Shown here one piece after another: positions 17,442 through 26,385 of a stretch of DNA of 64,000 bases (position 1 is the first letter of the stretch; every line of letters begins with the position of its first letter). Under the pieces are notes generated by a model. That model made no database searches, was not told the origin of the DNA, and saw only the letters and a program-made list of their open reading frames with translations. Made by a program: the position numbers and the translations under genes. The stretch is taken from contig NZ_JACSQL010000009.1 of assembly GCF_014836635.1 (NCBI RefSeq), forward strand, positions 62,001 through 126,000. The letters are read 5' to 3'. Origin of the DNA: Paenibacillus gallinarum (GTDB lineage Bacteria > Bacillota > Bacilli > Paenibacillales > Paenibacillaceae).

Positions 17442-18113
17442 ATGAAAGATGCTTTATATGAACTTTTGTATGGTAGTTCGGCTGATGTTACGACTACGCA
17501 GCTACTCGGGAATACGTTAGTCGCATTAGCACTGAGTTTAATCGTATTTATTACATATCGGTTCACCTATGGAAGCATTCTGTATAGTAAGAAATTTAAT
17601 GTTTCCCTCATTATGTTAACCTTAATAACTACCGTAATTATGAGCATTATTGGTGGAAATATCGCTCTGTCATTAGGGATGGTCGGGGCTCTTTCTATTG
17701 TTCGTTTTCGTACTGCAGTTAAAGATCCGCGTGATACAGCGTATATCTTCTGGACCATTGCTATCGGATTAGGAGCAGGTTCAGGCAGTTTAGCGATTAC
17801 TATTATCGGGACTGTTATCATCTCCTTAGTATGTTTTGTTTTTAACTATGGTATTGGAAGTGATGAACGATATTTAATTATTATCCGCTCTGAAAATATA
17901 GACGAATCTCTAGAAAATATTAGAGCGCATATGTTTAAAGTGTGCAAGGGTTATAAATTACGTTCAGAAACGGTAAATGATCAGTTTGTTGAACTTGTTT
18001 ATCAAATTAAGCTAAAAGGCAATGCTTCAACCAAGGAATATGAATATATGAAAAAGATTAAAGGCGTTATTTCAATTAATGTAGTTTCTCAAAATGGAGA
18101 AACACTAGAATAG
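17442..18113 (+). CDS. DUF4956 integral membrane protein
   Basis: 223 residues. Hydrophobic segments at about 21-43, 54-85 and 98-135 form the membrane part. The loop GALSIVRFRTAVKDPRD and the following IFWTIAIGLGAG are the signature of the DUF4956 family. A C-terminal soluble region of about 85 residues looks like a small ferredoxin-like or ACT-like domain on the cytoplasmic side. The family has no established activity, but its members often neighbour VTC-domain and CotH genes, as here. It is first in a tightly spaced six-gene operon. Confidence 0.88.
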   Translation: MKDALYELLYGSSADVTTTQLLGNTLVALALSLIVFITYRFTYGSILYSKKFNVSLIMLTLITTVIMSIIGGNIALSLGMVGALSIVRFRTAVKDPRDTAYIFWTIAIGLGAGSGSLAITIIGTVIISLVCFVFNYGIGSDERYLIIIRSENIDESLENIRAHMFKVCKGYKLRSETVNDQFVELVYQIKLKGNASTKEYEYMKKIKGVISINVVSQNGETLE

Positions 18114-18125
18114 GTGTATGACAAT

Positions 18126-19592
18126 ATGAACAAAAGAAATAATGGAAGAAAAACGTTGTTGTTCATTATGGTCATATTATTGATTGCTAGTTTTATTGTT
18201 GCAATTCCTCGATTGACCTACTCTTCTGAATATGGAAAAGAAAATTCCGAGAAAAAGGTAACCTCAATTCCTGATGTACATTCATGTGAAGGAGATCACA
18301 ATTTACCGGTTGTTATTATTGATACTGATGGTCAAAATATTGAAACCATATCTGATACTTCAATTAATGAAAAGACGGATAGGTATAATGTGGATTTCTC
18401 CTTATATGATGTTAATTCTGATGGAACCACCTGTATGGATCCGCAAACAAAACCAGCAATTAAAGAAAAGGTGGAGATTGGTATCAGAGGACAATCTTCA
18501 CGCATTAATCCCAAGAAACAGTTCTCTCTAAAATTTATTAATGAGACCGGGGGAGACAAAGATGTTTCCCTATTAAATATGCCCAAAGATAATGAGTGGG
18601 TATTAAATGGGGTTTCTGCAGACAGTTCCCTGATTCGAAATCATATAGCTTACCAAGTTTCGGGTGAAATCATGGCATTTGCACCCGAAACTCGGTTTGT
18701 TGAAGTGTACATCCTTGATGATCAAACAAATGAGGTCAACGATGTAAGCTACCGTGGTGTATATATGCTGATGGAGAAAATCACACGTAGTTCGGATCGG
18801 GTAAATATAACAAAAACCGATGAGCGCTACACCGACACGAGCTTTATCATTGCTAGGGACAAGATTAAAGAAGGAGAGCCTGTTTTAGACAGTTTATGGA
18901 GTAGTGTCTTAACAGATCAAATTGTAAGCGCGGATGGTACGGTCAAGAAAAGAAGTAGACTTACGTATGTATATCCTGGCAAGACACGGATTACGGACAA
19001 CCAAAGACAAATAATAGATAACTATATTAATGATTTTGAATTGACCTTGTATTCTCGTGATTTTGCCGATAAAAAAAGCGGATATCGTAAGTACATTGAT
19101 GTGAAGTCATTTGTAGATTATGCGATCATTAACGACTTTTTTAATAATGTGGATGGTGGTGATGTAAGTACATATTTTTACAGGGATGTAGGTGGTCGTT
19201 TACATGCAGGACCCGTTTGGGATTTCGATTTGATATTGGGATCACCTAGAAACTCCTCATATTCTAGTGCAGAAGGATTTAAAATGTTCAATACCACTTG
19301 GTTTGATCAGCTTTTTAAAGATCCTTATTTTGTTGATACTTATATTAAAAGATATCAGTATCTTCGCAAAAATGTATTATCAGAAAAATATTTATATGAT
19401 TTGATAGATAATGCTGTTGAAGAACTGGGAGATGCTGTTCAGCGAAATCATGCTAAATGGAACGTTGCTACGTCGCAAGCAGAAGAGTATAAAAAAGAAA
19501 TTCAACAAATAAAAGACTATATTGCGAAACGGGCAAGCTGGATTGATCAGAATACAGCTATCTTATACAGAATGAACGAGAGTGATTTGTAA
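18126..19592 (+). CDS. CotH-family protein kinase-like protein, membrane anchored
   Basis: 488 residues from the ATG at 18126, which has AGGTG at 18112; a GTG four codons earlier is less likely. An N-terminal transmembrane anchor (about 9-28) puts the body outside the cell. CotH kinase-fold landmarks are present: GIRGQSSR (119-126), the GVYMLMEKI strand near 211-219 and the metal-binding VWDFDL (D366, D368). Known CotH phosphorylates spore coat proteins, but many relatives sit in envelope loci and have unknown targets. The gene starts a few bases after the DUF4956 stop. Phosphorylation of an envelope protein or glycan is an inference. Confidence 0.88.
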   Translation: MNKRNNGRKTLLFIMVILLIASFIVAIPRLTYSSEYGKENSEKKVTSIPDVHSCEGDHNLPVVIIDTDGQNIETISDTSINEKTDRYNVDFSLYDVNSDGTTCMDPQTKPAIKEKVEIGIRGQSSRINPKKQFSLKFINETGGDKDVSLLNMPKDNEWVLNGVSADSSLIRNHIAYQVSGEIMAFAPETRFVEVYILDDQTNEVNDVSYRGVYMLMEKITRSSDRVNITKTDERYTDTSFIIARDKIKEGEPVLDSLWSSVLTDQIVSADGTVKKRSRLTYVYPGKTRITDNQRQIIDNYINDFELTLYSRDFADKKSGYRKYIDVKSFVDYAIINDFFNNVDGGDVSTYFYRDVGGRLHAGPVWDFDLILGSPRNSSYSSAEGFKMFNTTWFDQLFKDPYFVDTYIKRYQYLRKNVLSEKYLYDLIDNAVEELGDAVQRNHAKWNVATSQAEEYKKEIQQIKDYIAKRASWIDQNTAILYRMNESDL

Positions 19593-19606
19593 GGGATTGA
19601 TGTAAC

Positions 19607-21748
19607 TTGCGTAAATTCATGCTAATTGTCTTTGGTACCATATTAATCATCATGTTGATGATTTATCTGTTTTTTCTAGGTGGTTTACATGTTAAAACAG
19701 GTGCTTTTAAAAACTCGACTGAAGAACAGGGTGTTCATTATGCAGTAAGAGTCAGCGATGATCAGATTGAACGTTATGATGGTGAAAAATGGAGTGAATT
19801 TGTGGTAAAGGGTATTTCTTTAAGTGACAGTGTACCCAATAAAGAGCAACTAAGTTCAGATCAACTGGAAAATAAAATTAGTACATGGCTAGATCAAATT
19901 AGCAAGATGAATGTCAACACCATTCGTATTCCTTCTATTCAATCGCCAGCTTTATATAGTGCACTGTACGAGTTTAATAAGAATAATCAGAATCCTATAT
20001 ATATCATTCATGATATCCCTATAGATGAAGATTTAATTGATGGTGAATATAAACGAACAAAGGAAGAAATATCGAAACAGTTACAAGCAAATATTGAAGA
20101 TACCATTGATGTTGTCCATGGCAGAAAGATGATGTGGAGTAAAGATATTTTTACAAGCAGATGGTATGCAAATGATATTTCTCCCTATGTACTAGGCTAC
20201 GTTATTGGTAACTCATGGGATTCCACATTGGTGAAAATTATAAATAAGAGAGATCAAGAGTATTCATCTTATGATGGGAAATATGTTACTGCAGAATCTT
20301 TAAATGGATTTGAATATATAATGGCTCAGGCAGTAGATTATACTGCCCAATATGAAACTGAAAAATATAATCAGCAGCGATTGGTGTCCTTCCTAAACAC
20401 CACTGAGCTTGATCCTATTATACATTCGGCGCAATCCAGTGTGTTTCGCGATACAGAATTGAATATTGAGAAATTCAATATAACGAATGATTTTCATACT
20501 GGAATTTTTGCTAGTTATCAGGCATCACCAAACGATACCGATTTTCTAAACATCAGCTTAGAAAATTCTCTCCCTTCAGAGAACGAAGGATCCTTTGAAG
20601 CATATTTGCAACAATTAAAAAGCATCCACCAAAAACCGATTGTGATCACAAATATTGGATTATCTACTTCTAGAGGTATGTCCAAAGAAGATGAATATAA
20701 TCATTACAGTCGTGGAGGAATGACCGAAGAGGAGCAAGGAACATACCTAACAGAGTTGCTCGATGATATATATCAAAATCAATATGCAGGGGCCATTATA
20801 TATAATTGGCAGGATGAGTGGCAAAGGAGCAGAACCTGGAATACACGTCATATAAAAAACATAGACAATACAGAAAACTGGTTAGACGTGCAATCTAGTG
20901 AACAACATTTTGGAATTATGCAGTTTGTTCCAAGCAATGAGCAGGCTGTTAAAGTGGATGGGATCACCACGGATTGGAATGAAGAAGATTTACTATACGA
21001 TAATGAAAATGGGCAATTGTACGCTAAGTATGACCCAAGCTATTTATATCTTATGATTCAAAAGGAAAAATTTCATTTCACTAAGGATCATCTGCATATA
21101 GCTATTGATGTTAACCCATCTATAGGAACCCAAAATTATGAAAAACATAATGGGTTATTTAATGTAAATGCCGACTTTGTAGCTAGAATACAAGGGGTAA
21201 ACGATTCAGATATTCAGGTTCAGTCAAGGTACAATATTTTCGATTTTCGTTATAAGTATTACGCTAATATCGTGGATAAAATGACAACGATCCCTACCGA
21301 AAATACAAATACATTTGATCCAATCTATCTATTAACACGGAATGTATTTCAAAATGACGGAACCATGGAGAAAGTATCACCAAAATATATGGAAACAGGT
21401 ACGCTTACATTTGGAAGCTCAGATTATGATTCTAACGAATATAATTCACTTGCCGATTTTTATGTGAAAGAAGATGTAATAGAACTTCGAATTCCGTGGC
21501 TATTAATTAATGTGATTGACCCGATTGGCGGGATTGCATTAGGTGATTTTTATAAGGATGGAATCAATGCTAAAGTAAAAATAAATCAAATTGGTTTACA
21601 GGTTTTTACGGAGAGCGATGGGCAGATAACAAAAGTTACTTCTCCTAGCTATATAAGTCTAAAGAATAATAACATTCAATATCAGGAAAGAACCAAAGAA
21701 TCTTATGAAGTGCTTCAAGCCTATTTTGAAAATGTAGACGACTCTTAA
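19607..21748 (+). CDS. Membrane-anchored TIM-barrel glycosidase-like protein with C-terminal CBM9/DOMON-like domain
   Basis: 713 residues, TTG start. An N-terminal signal anchor (about 4-26) is followed by a TIM-barrel-like region (about 60-430): NVNTIRIPSIQSP in an early strand, SPYVLGYVIGNSWD in a middle one, KPIVITNIG, then AIIYNWQDEWQRSR with E404 where glycosidases of clan A often place a catalytic acid. The C-terminal ~250 residues (VDGITTDWNEED, LYLMIQKEK, HIAIDVNP) resemble CBM9/DOMON-like sugar-binding beta sandwiches. I recognise no characterised family, so the enzyme class is inferred. Its place in the glycosyltransferase operon suggests trimming or binding of the exported polymer. 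Confidence 0.7.
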   Translation: MRKFMLIVFGTILIIMLMIYLFFLGGLHVKTGAFKNSTEEQGVHYAVRVSDDQIERYDGEKWSEFVVKGISLSDSVPNKEQLSSDQLENKISTWLDQISKMNVNTIRIPSIQSPALYSALYEFNKNNQNPIYIIHDIPIDEDLIDGEYKRTKEEISKQLQANIEDTIDVVHGRKMMWSKDIFTSRWYANDISPYVLGYVIGNSWDSTLVKIINKRDQEYSSYDGKYVTAESLNGFEYIMAQAVDYTAQYETEKYNQQRLVSFLNTTELDPIIHSAQSSVFRDTELNIEKFNITNDFHTGIFASYQASPNDTDFLNISLENSLPSENEGSFEAYLQQLKSIHQKPIVITNIGLSTSRGMSKEDEYNHYSRGGMTEEEQGTYLTELLDDIYQNQYAGAIIYNWQDEWQRSRTWNTRHIKNIDNTENWLDVQSSEQHFGIMQFVPSNEQAVKVDGITTDWNEEDLLYDNENGQLYAKYDPSYLYLMIQKEKFHFTKDHLHIAIDVNPSIGTQNYEKHNGLFNVNADFVARIQGVNDSDIQVQSRYNIFDFRYKYYANIVDKMTTIPTENTNTFDPIYLLTRNVFQNDGTMEKVSPKYMETGTLTFGSSDYDSNEYNSLADFYVKEDVIELRIPWLLINVIDPIGGIALGDFYKDGINAKVKINQIGLQVFTESDGQITKVTSPSYISLKNNNIQYQERTKESYEVLQAYFENVDDS

Positions 21749-21760
21749 GAAAGGACTAAT

Positions 21761-22945
21761 ATGGATCTGATATACTTCTTTATTATTTTCTTCTTCGTTA
21801 TTTTACTTCTTGTTATTTCATATATTGTTTTTTCAAAAGTGAAACAAGGAATGGACCAAAGAAGAGTCAGCCAATTGGAAAATGAAATGCAGCCGATTGT
21901 TGACAAGTATATGGAATCAGAAAGTGGATCTAAAATTTCAGAAAAAGAAATTTCAGATCTGCGGAAAAAGGTTCAAACCAAGACAGGCCTCCAGGCATTT
22001 AATTCTATTTATTTTGCCAGAGTGAAACAGGACGGTTTAACTGAGAAGCTGCATCAGTTGGTCACTCTTATCATTGATTTCCAAATGTTAAATAACAATC
22101 GCATCGTGCGCAATAAGTATCGAAAGAGCTATATCTTATATTTGTGTGCTGAATATTATATGAATTCGGAAGAGGTTATTGATTTTGCACTAGAAAGTCT
22201 AGAAGATCCTTCGCTATATGTGAGGAATAATGCACTCCGAGTCCTTAGAAATACAGGGAATGTGGATACCATTATTGATGCATATCGCAAAATCTCAAAA
22301 GGAAAATTGTACTTTAATAATAAAGTGATTGTGGATTTTATGGGTAGTTTTCGCGGGGATATGCAAGAGTTGAATAAAGCTTTAGCTAGTAATATGGTTG
22401 AATTCAGCCCAAAAATACAACGAGGTATTATGGATCATTTTACAAATCGTAGAATAAGTGAATATTCTAATGAGATTTTACGATTCATTGAGGCATCTAG
22501 TGATAAGGAAATAATCATTGCGGGAATCCGATATTTTGGAGTCGTTCATAAGCAAGAGGCATACCCATTTATTGTCGAAAAATTCAAAAGTAAAAGCTAC
22601 GAAATTAGAGCAGTGTGTGCCAGAGCCATTGGTTTATATCCTTGTGAAGAAACGATTACATTACTCAAGGAATATATAAAAGACGCGAATTGGTTCGTAC
22701 GGTACAATTGTGCTTTTACACTTTTTCACTTAGAAGAAGAGAACATTTTTAATAAGGATAGTTCCATCGGGAAAGTCATTTGTGAAAAGGACACTTTTGC
22801 TAGAGATATCATGATTTACACTCTCTATTCCAAAGGTTTAATCAACTCTGATAATGATCAAGTTAAATTAGCCTGCTTCCAGATCGAGAACGTGGAAAAG
22901 GAGGAGAGAAGAGATGGATTTAAAACAAATCATCTTGTTCATTAA
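21761..22945 (+). CDS. Membrane-anchored HEAT-repeat protein
   Basis: 394 residues. One N-terminal transmembrane helix (about 3-25) is followed by a charged helical linker and a HEAT-repeat array (about 120-370) with units such as DPSLYVRNNALRVL, SYEIRAVCARAIG and WFVRYNCAFTLFHL. Such arrays are protein-binding scaffolds. The last 32 bases overlap the start of the glycosyltransferase gene in another frame, implying translational coupling and a stoichiometric partner, perhaps organising the glycosyltransferase. This is inferred from position. Confidence 0.8.
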   Translation: MDLIYFFIIFFFVILLLVISYIVFSKVKQGMDQRRVSQLENEMQPIVDKYMESESGSKISEKEISDLRKKVQTKTGLQAFNSIYFARVKQDGLTEKLHQLVTLIIDFQMLNNNRIVRNKYRKSYILYLCAEYYMNSEEVIDFALESLEDPSLYVRNNALRVLRNTGNVDTIIDAYRKISKGKLYFNNKVIVDFMGSFRGDMQELNKALASNMVEFSPKIQRGIMDHFTNRRISEYSNEILRFIEASSDKEIIIAGIRYFGVVHKQEAYPFIVEKFKSKSYEIRAVCARAIGLYPCEETITLLKEYIKDANWFVRYNCAFTLFHLEEENIFNKDSSIGKVICEKDTFARDIMIYTLYSKGLINSDNDQVKLACFQIENVEKEERRDGFKTNHLVH

Positions 22946-24314
22946 TTTCTTTTTCTTGGTCTATATGTTTTTATATGCGGTGTATGTGTTTTTAAATACC
23001 ATGGTAGCTTCTTTTCAGCTTGATGATTTTTCTATAAAGAAAAGCCATATGGTTTACCCGCAGCTTAATAATAGGGAGAACTATATTCCTATTTCTATTA
23101 TTGTTCCTGCCTACAATGAAGAGGTAACGATTATAAGTTCTATCACCTCTTTATTGCACCTAAGGTATCCCAAAGTTGAGATTATTATTGTTAATGATGG
23201 TTCGAAAGACTCCACCATGCAAAAAGTGCGGGACCATTTTGAGTTAAAAGAAGTGAAACGCCCTATTCATAAACAAATAAACTGTAAAGAGATAAAGAGT
23301 ATTTATGAAGGTGATTTTGAAGGAAAGCAAATCGTACTTGTAGATAAACAAAATGGGGGAAAGAGCGACGCTCTTAATACCGGGATTAATGTAAGCAGAT
23401 ATCCCCTGTTTATTTGTATGGACGCTGATTCTATTTTAGAGTACGACTCTTTAGAGAAGATAGTTGTACCGTTTTTGGAAAGTGATGATGTAGTTGCGGT
23501 TGGAGGAAATATTAATGTTGCCAATCAGGCCACGATCCAAAATGGTAAAATAGTAAAAATAGATACTCCAAAAAAATGGCTCGTTATGTTCCAAATGATT
23601 GAATATTTCCGTGTGTTTCTGATGTCACGTGTAGCCATGAATGGACTCAATGCGAATTTAATTATTTCTGGGGCATTTGGTTTATATAATAAAAAAGCAG
23701 TGATTAAGGTGGGCGGATATACTACAGATATCATTGGCGAAGATATGGACTTAATCGTAAAGCTGCACTGCTATTATCGAAAAAACAAACTTCCTTATAA
23801 AATTGAGTATGTACCAGATGCCTTTTGTTGGACTCAAGTCCCTGAGAAAGTATCGGTGCTGAAGTCGCAAAGAAAACGTTGGCATATAGGCATGGGACAA
23901 GCCCTCTTTTCACACTCTTTTATGTTTTTTCGTCCCATGTATGGAACGGTGGGTATGATTTCTTATCCGTATTTCGTTTTATTCGAGTATATAACCCCGA
24001 TATTAGAGATTCTCGGAATATTAACGGTTACGTTATCCTTTTTCTTTCATATGATTAATCTAGAATTTCTTATTTTCTTTTTAATTTTTTATATGGTATT
24101 TAATATACTCGCTTCCTGGATTTCGATTATATTCTGTAATTATTTATTTAGTGATTCTCTGTCTCTAAAAGGTGTCATTAAACTTCTTGCTGTATCGGTA
24201 TTTGAATGTATCGGTTATAGACAAATGTGTTCACTATTTCGAATTGGTGCTTTTGTGGGTACACGAAAAGGAAAGCACAAGTGGGGAAATATGGAGCGTG
24301 TTTCAATGGAATAA
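22914..24314 (+). CDS. Processive family 2 glycosyltransferase (BcsA/PgaC-like)
   Basis: 466 residues. One N-terminal transmembrane helix (4-30), a GT-A catalytic domain, and several C-terminal membrane helices (about 335-440). Motifs of processive beta-glycan synthases are intact: VPAYNEE, D95 in VNDGS, D170-A-D172, E276-D277 in GEDMD and QRKRW (319-323). Such enzymes polymerise UDP-sugars on the cytoplasmic face and push the chain through their own channel. No PilZ domain is present, so direct cyclic-di-GMP binding is not expected. The product sugar cannot be told. An AAAGGAGGAG site lies inside the upstream HEAT gene. Confidence 0.92.
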   Translation: MDLKQIILFINFFFLVYMFLYAVYVFLNTMVASFQLDDFSIKKSHMVYPQLNNRENYIPISIIVPAYNEEVTIISSITSLLHLRYPKVEIIIVNDGSKDSTMQKVRDHFELKEVKRPIHKQINCKEIKSIYEGDFEGKQIVLVDKQNGGKSDALNTGINVSRYPLFICMDADSILEYDSLEKIVVPFLESDDVVAVGGNINVANQATIQNGKIVKIDTPKKWLVMFQMIEYFRVFLMSRVAMNGLNANLIISGAFGLYNKKAVIKVGGYTTDIIGEDMDLIVKLHCYYRKNKLPYKIEYVPDAFCWTQVPEKVSVLKSQRKRWHIGMGQALFSHSFMFFRPMYGTVGMISYPYFVLFEYITPILEILGILTVTLSFFFHMINLEFLIFFLIFYMVFNILASWISIIFCNYLFSDSLSLKGVIKLLAVSVFECIGYRQMCSLFRIGAFVGTRKGKHKWGNMERVSME

Positions 24315-24337
24315 GGGAACGAAAGGATTTCTTACTA

Positions 24338-25045
24338 ATGAGTGAAACAACTTTGAATGTATCAAGAAAAGAAATGAAGTATGTGATCAATTCTTTTCAG
24401 TATGCTGAGTTATCAAGCGTGTTGAATGATGTTCTTATCCCCGATAAAAACAATAAAGCTTTTGGATACCTCATTCGTTCTTTATATTTTGATACCCCTT
24501 TTAATAAGGATTTCTATGAACGAGTAGATGGAATAGAAAATCGCAAAAAAATTAGAATAAGAACGTATGATGTGAATCATCCAAAGGTAAAGTTAGAGAT
24601 TAAACGGAAATTTGGCTCTGCACAAAGAAAAGATAGTGTCGTTATTGATCGTGAAGATGCCCAAAGATTAATGGAATGTGATTACGATGTTTTACTAAAA
24701 TATAATAGTAAAGCAGCGAATACCATTTATAATATTATGAAGATTGATCATTATCGTCCTGTTGTTATCATTGAATATCGGAGAAAAGCATTTATACATC
24801 CTACCAATGATATTCGGATAACGCTCGATTCAGAGATACGCAGCAATGAGATTGATTTAGATTTTTTTAACCAAGATACGATTCTGTATCCGCTATTTGA
24901 TTTTGATACAAAGGTCTTGGAAGTGAAGTATAATAAATTTTTATATCGGTGGCTTAGTGACATCCTAGGAAGATGTGATGTTAAGCAACAATCGGTTAGT
25001 AAATATAGTTTATCACGAGGCTTTTTTGAGAATTATATGTCATAA
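24338..25045 (+). CDS. VTC-domain (polyphosphate-polymerase-like) protein
   Basis: 235 residues from the ATG at 24338; the frame is open earlier, but this start begins right after the glycosyltransferase gene with a GAAAGGA site. The triphosphate-tunnel fold of yeast Vtc4 is recognisable by ordered charged strands: RKEMKYVI, LYFDTP, IRIRTYD, KLEIKRK, IEYRRKAF and LEVKYN. These line a tunnel that binds a nucleotide triphosphate and polyphosphate with a metal ion. No SPX domain is present. Polyphosphate synthesis is the family's known activity in yeast; whether this bacterial protein has it is inferred. It is last in the operon, before a strong terminator. Confidence 0.87.
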   Translation: MSETTLNVSRKEMKYVINSFQYAELSSVLNDVLIPDKNNKAFGYLIRSLYFDTPFNKDFYERVDGIENRKKIRIRTYDVNHPKVKLEIKRKFGSAQRKDSVVIDREDAQRLMECDYDVLLKYNSKAANTIYNIMKIDHYRPVVIIEYRRKAFIHPTNDIRITLDSEIRSNEIDLDFFNQDTILYPLFDFDTKVLEVKYNKFLYRWLSDILGRCDVKQQSVSKYSLSRGFFENYMS

Positions 25046-25057
25046 ATATCAGAGTAT

Positions 25058-25109
25058 AAAAATGGTGTCTAGAAGAAGGATTGGTTCTTTCTTTTAGACA
25101 CCATTTTTT
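25058..25109. terminator. Terminator shared by the VTC operon and a convergent gene
   Basis: AAAAATGGTGTCTA (25058-25071) pairs with TAGACACCATTTTT (25095-25108). A inner AGAA/TTCT stem lies in the loop. T runs exist on both strands. Confidence 0.9.
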
Positions 25110-25134
25110 CATATTCTTTCGATGGGTTAGGGAT

Positions 25135-26007
25135 TTATTGCGATCGTTTTTTCATACTCTCGAAGGAATGAATAGCAATTCCAGCTATACGACCCTTGTA
25201 ATGGTCCTGTACAAGTTTGATCTCGGAAACGAGGGTGTGTTTATTTTCATTATGAAACGAGACATGTTCTTCAGGAGTTTTTTCAGTTTCAACGGCAATC
25301 GTTATTTTTTTGTTTTCTTGCTCGGCCCAGTCCACTTCTTGCGTGCTGATGTCGATAATCCCATTATTGCCTTCTGCAAAATTTCGATATGCCATGATCG
25401 TAGTTTCATCTGTATTTTGTATCAGCCACTGCGATAGGTAACCTTGTCCGTATTTATTATCAAAGGGTACCTCATCAAACCAAAAAGGGATATCCACTCC
25501 TAAACTTGTGTTCCTATTTTCAGCGAAATCCTTTAGTTGCAAGAGGAGGGTTTGAAACTGGAAGATGATTTCCTCCTGGTTTGTTTCCCAATTTTCTAAC
25601 AAATAAGGCTCGATATCGAGATGCATACCTTTAAATTGCTCATGAAGAGGCGCATCTGCTTGGTAGTTATGAAACCATTTTAAAAACTGTTCTTTACTTT
25701 CATGGTCTGTAATACCCCAGTCAGGTGCACCATCTAATGCATATACTTCTACCCCTTCTTTTTGCAATGAAGAAATAAAGTTTCTGTAGGTTTCGTTGGT
25801 AACCTTTGAAGAGTACTGTAAATATACAGAATGAATGTTCATGTTATGAATGGACTCCACGGTACGTTCCATATCCGTCTCTATAACAGAGGTATCCCAA
25901 ATCCATGTGGCATAGGGTGCGGTATCTCTGTTTGAGAGCCATTTACCTAGTGCCGCAATAAGAAATATGATCAAAAGAATTGAAATTTTAGCTTTATGAC
26001 GAATCAA
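25135..26007 (-). CDS. Membrane-anchored TIM-barrel protein, glycoside-hydrolase-like
   Basis: 290 residues, TTG start with an AAGAAGGTG site. An N-terminal signal anchor (about 7-24) is followed by a TIM-barrel-like sequence: ATWIWDTS, IHSVYLQYSS, VEVYALDGAPDW, then GMHLDIEPYLL, which resembles the strand-4 acidic motif of GH18-like barrels, and TTIMAYRNF. The family is not certain. The gene converges on the VTC operon and shares its terminator. A second envelope-located barrel beside a glycosyltransferase operon suggests a role on the same polymer, but that is inference. Confidence 0.65.
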   Translation of the reverse strand: MIRHKAKISILLIIFLIAALGKWLSNRDTAPYATWIWDTSVIETDMERTVESIHNMNIHSVYLQYSSKVTNETYRNFISSLQKEGVEVYALDGAPDWGITDHESKEQFLKWFHNYQADAPLHEQFKGMHLDIEPYLLENWETNQEEIIFQFQTLLLQLKDFAENRNTSLGVDIPFWFDEVPFDNKYGQGYLSQWLIQNTDETTIMAYRNFAEGNNGIIDISTQEVDWAEQENKKITIAVETEKTPEEHVSFHNENKHTLVSEIKLVQDHYKGRIAGIAIHSFESMKKRSQ

Positions 26008-26385
26008 AAAAACACCTTCTTTAATAATACTTAGTCTATTGAAATGTCCACTAACTATTATCTCGAAAAACAGGCTTTTTGTGTCGGTAAAATTTTGTGA
26101 CTAAATGTATGAGAGTGTAGTTATTGATCGTGAGGATGCTTCTAAGTAATTTTAGTAAAATAAATTGATATTATAACTAATTTTACTTAAATAATATAAA
26201 ATAAATCATTAAAAATCAGCATTTTACTAGATATATGAACAAAATCATGTCTAGTATTGTAGTTTCCAATATTTTTTGCTACACTAAATTTACTAAAACA
26301 AGGTTAATATAACTAGTTATTTTATGTAATCGCTTTATGTAATCGTTTTACTGCTTTCTTGAAAAAAGATGAAAGAAGGATTGAA
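26008..26385. promoter_or_regulatory. Control region upstream of the galactoside symporter
   Basis: Candidate repressor sites are at 26143-26160 (TAAGTAATTTTAGTAAAA) and 26178-26190 (TAATTTTACTTAA). The latter is the exact reverse complement of the operator-like TTAAGTAAAATTA before the lacI-type gene at 27649. A 13-base unit TTTATGTAATCGC/T is repeated in tandem at 26321-26346 and followed by TTTA. A stretch at 26110-26140 resembles part of the VTC gene. Confidence 0.5.

Noticed and set aside
24227-24337. N-terminal extension of the VTC frame
   Set aside because: It overlaps the end of the glycosyltransferase gene; the ATG at 24338 has a ribosome binding site and gives the usual VTC start.
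26008-26358. Transposon end or insertion sequence near the AT-rich repeats
   Set aside because: No transposase fragment, no matching terminal inverted repeats and no target duplication could be found.
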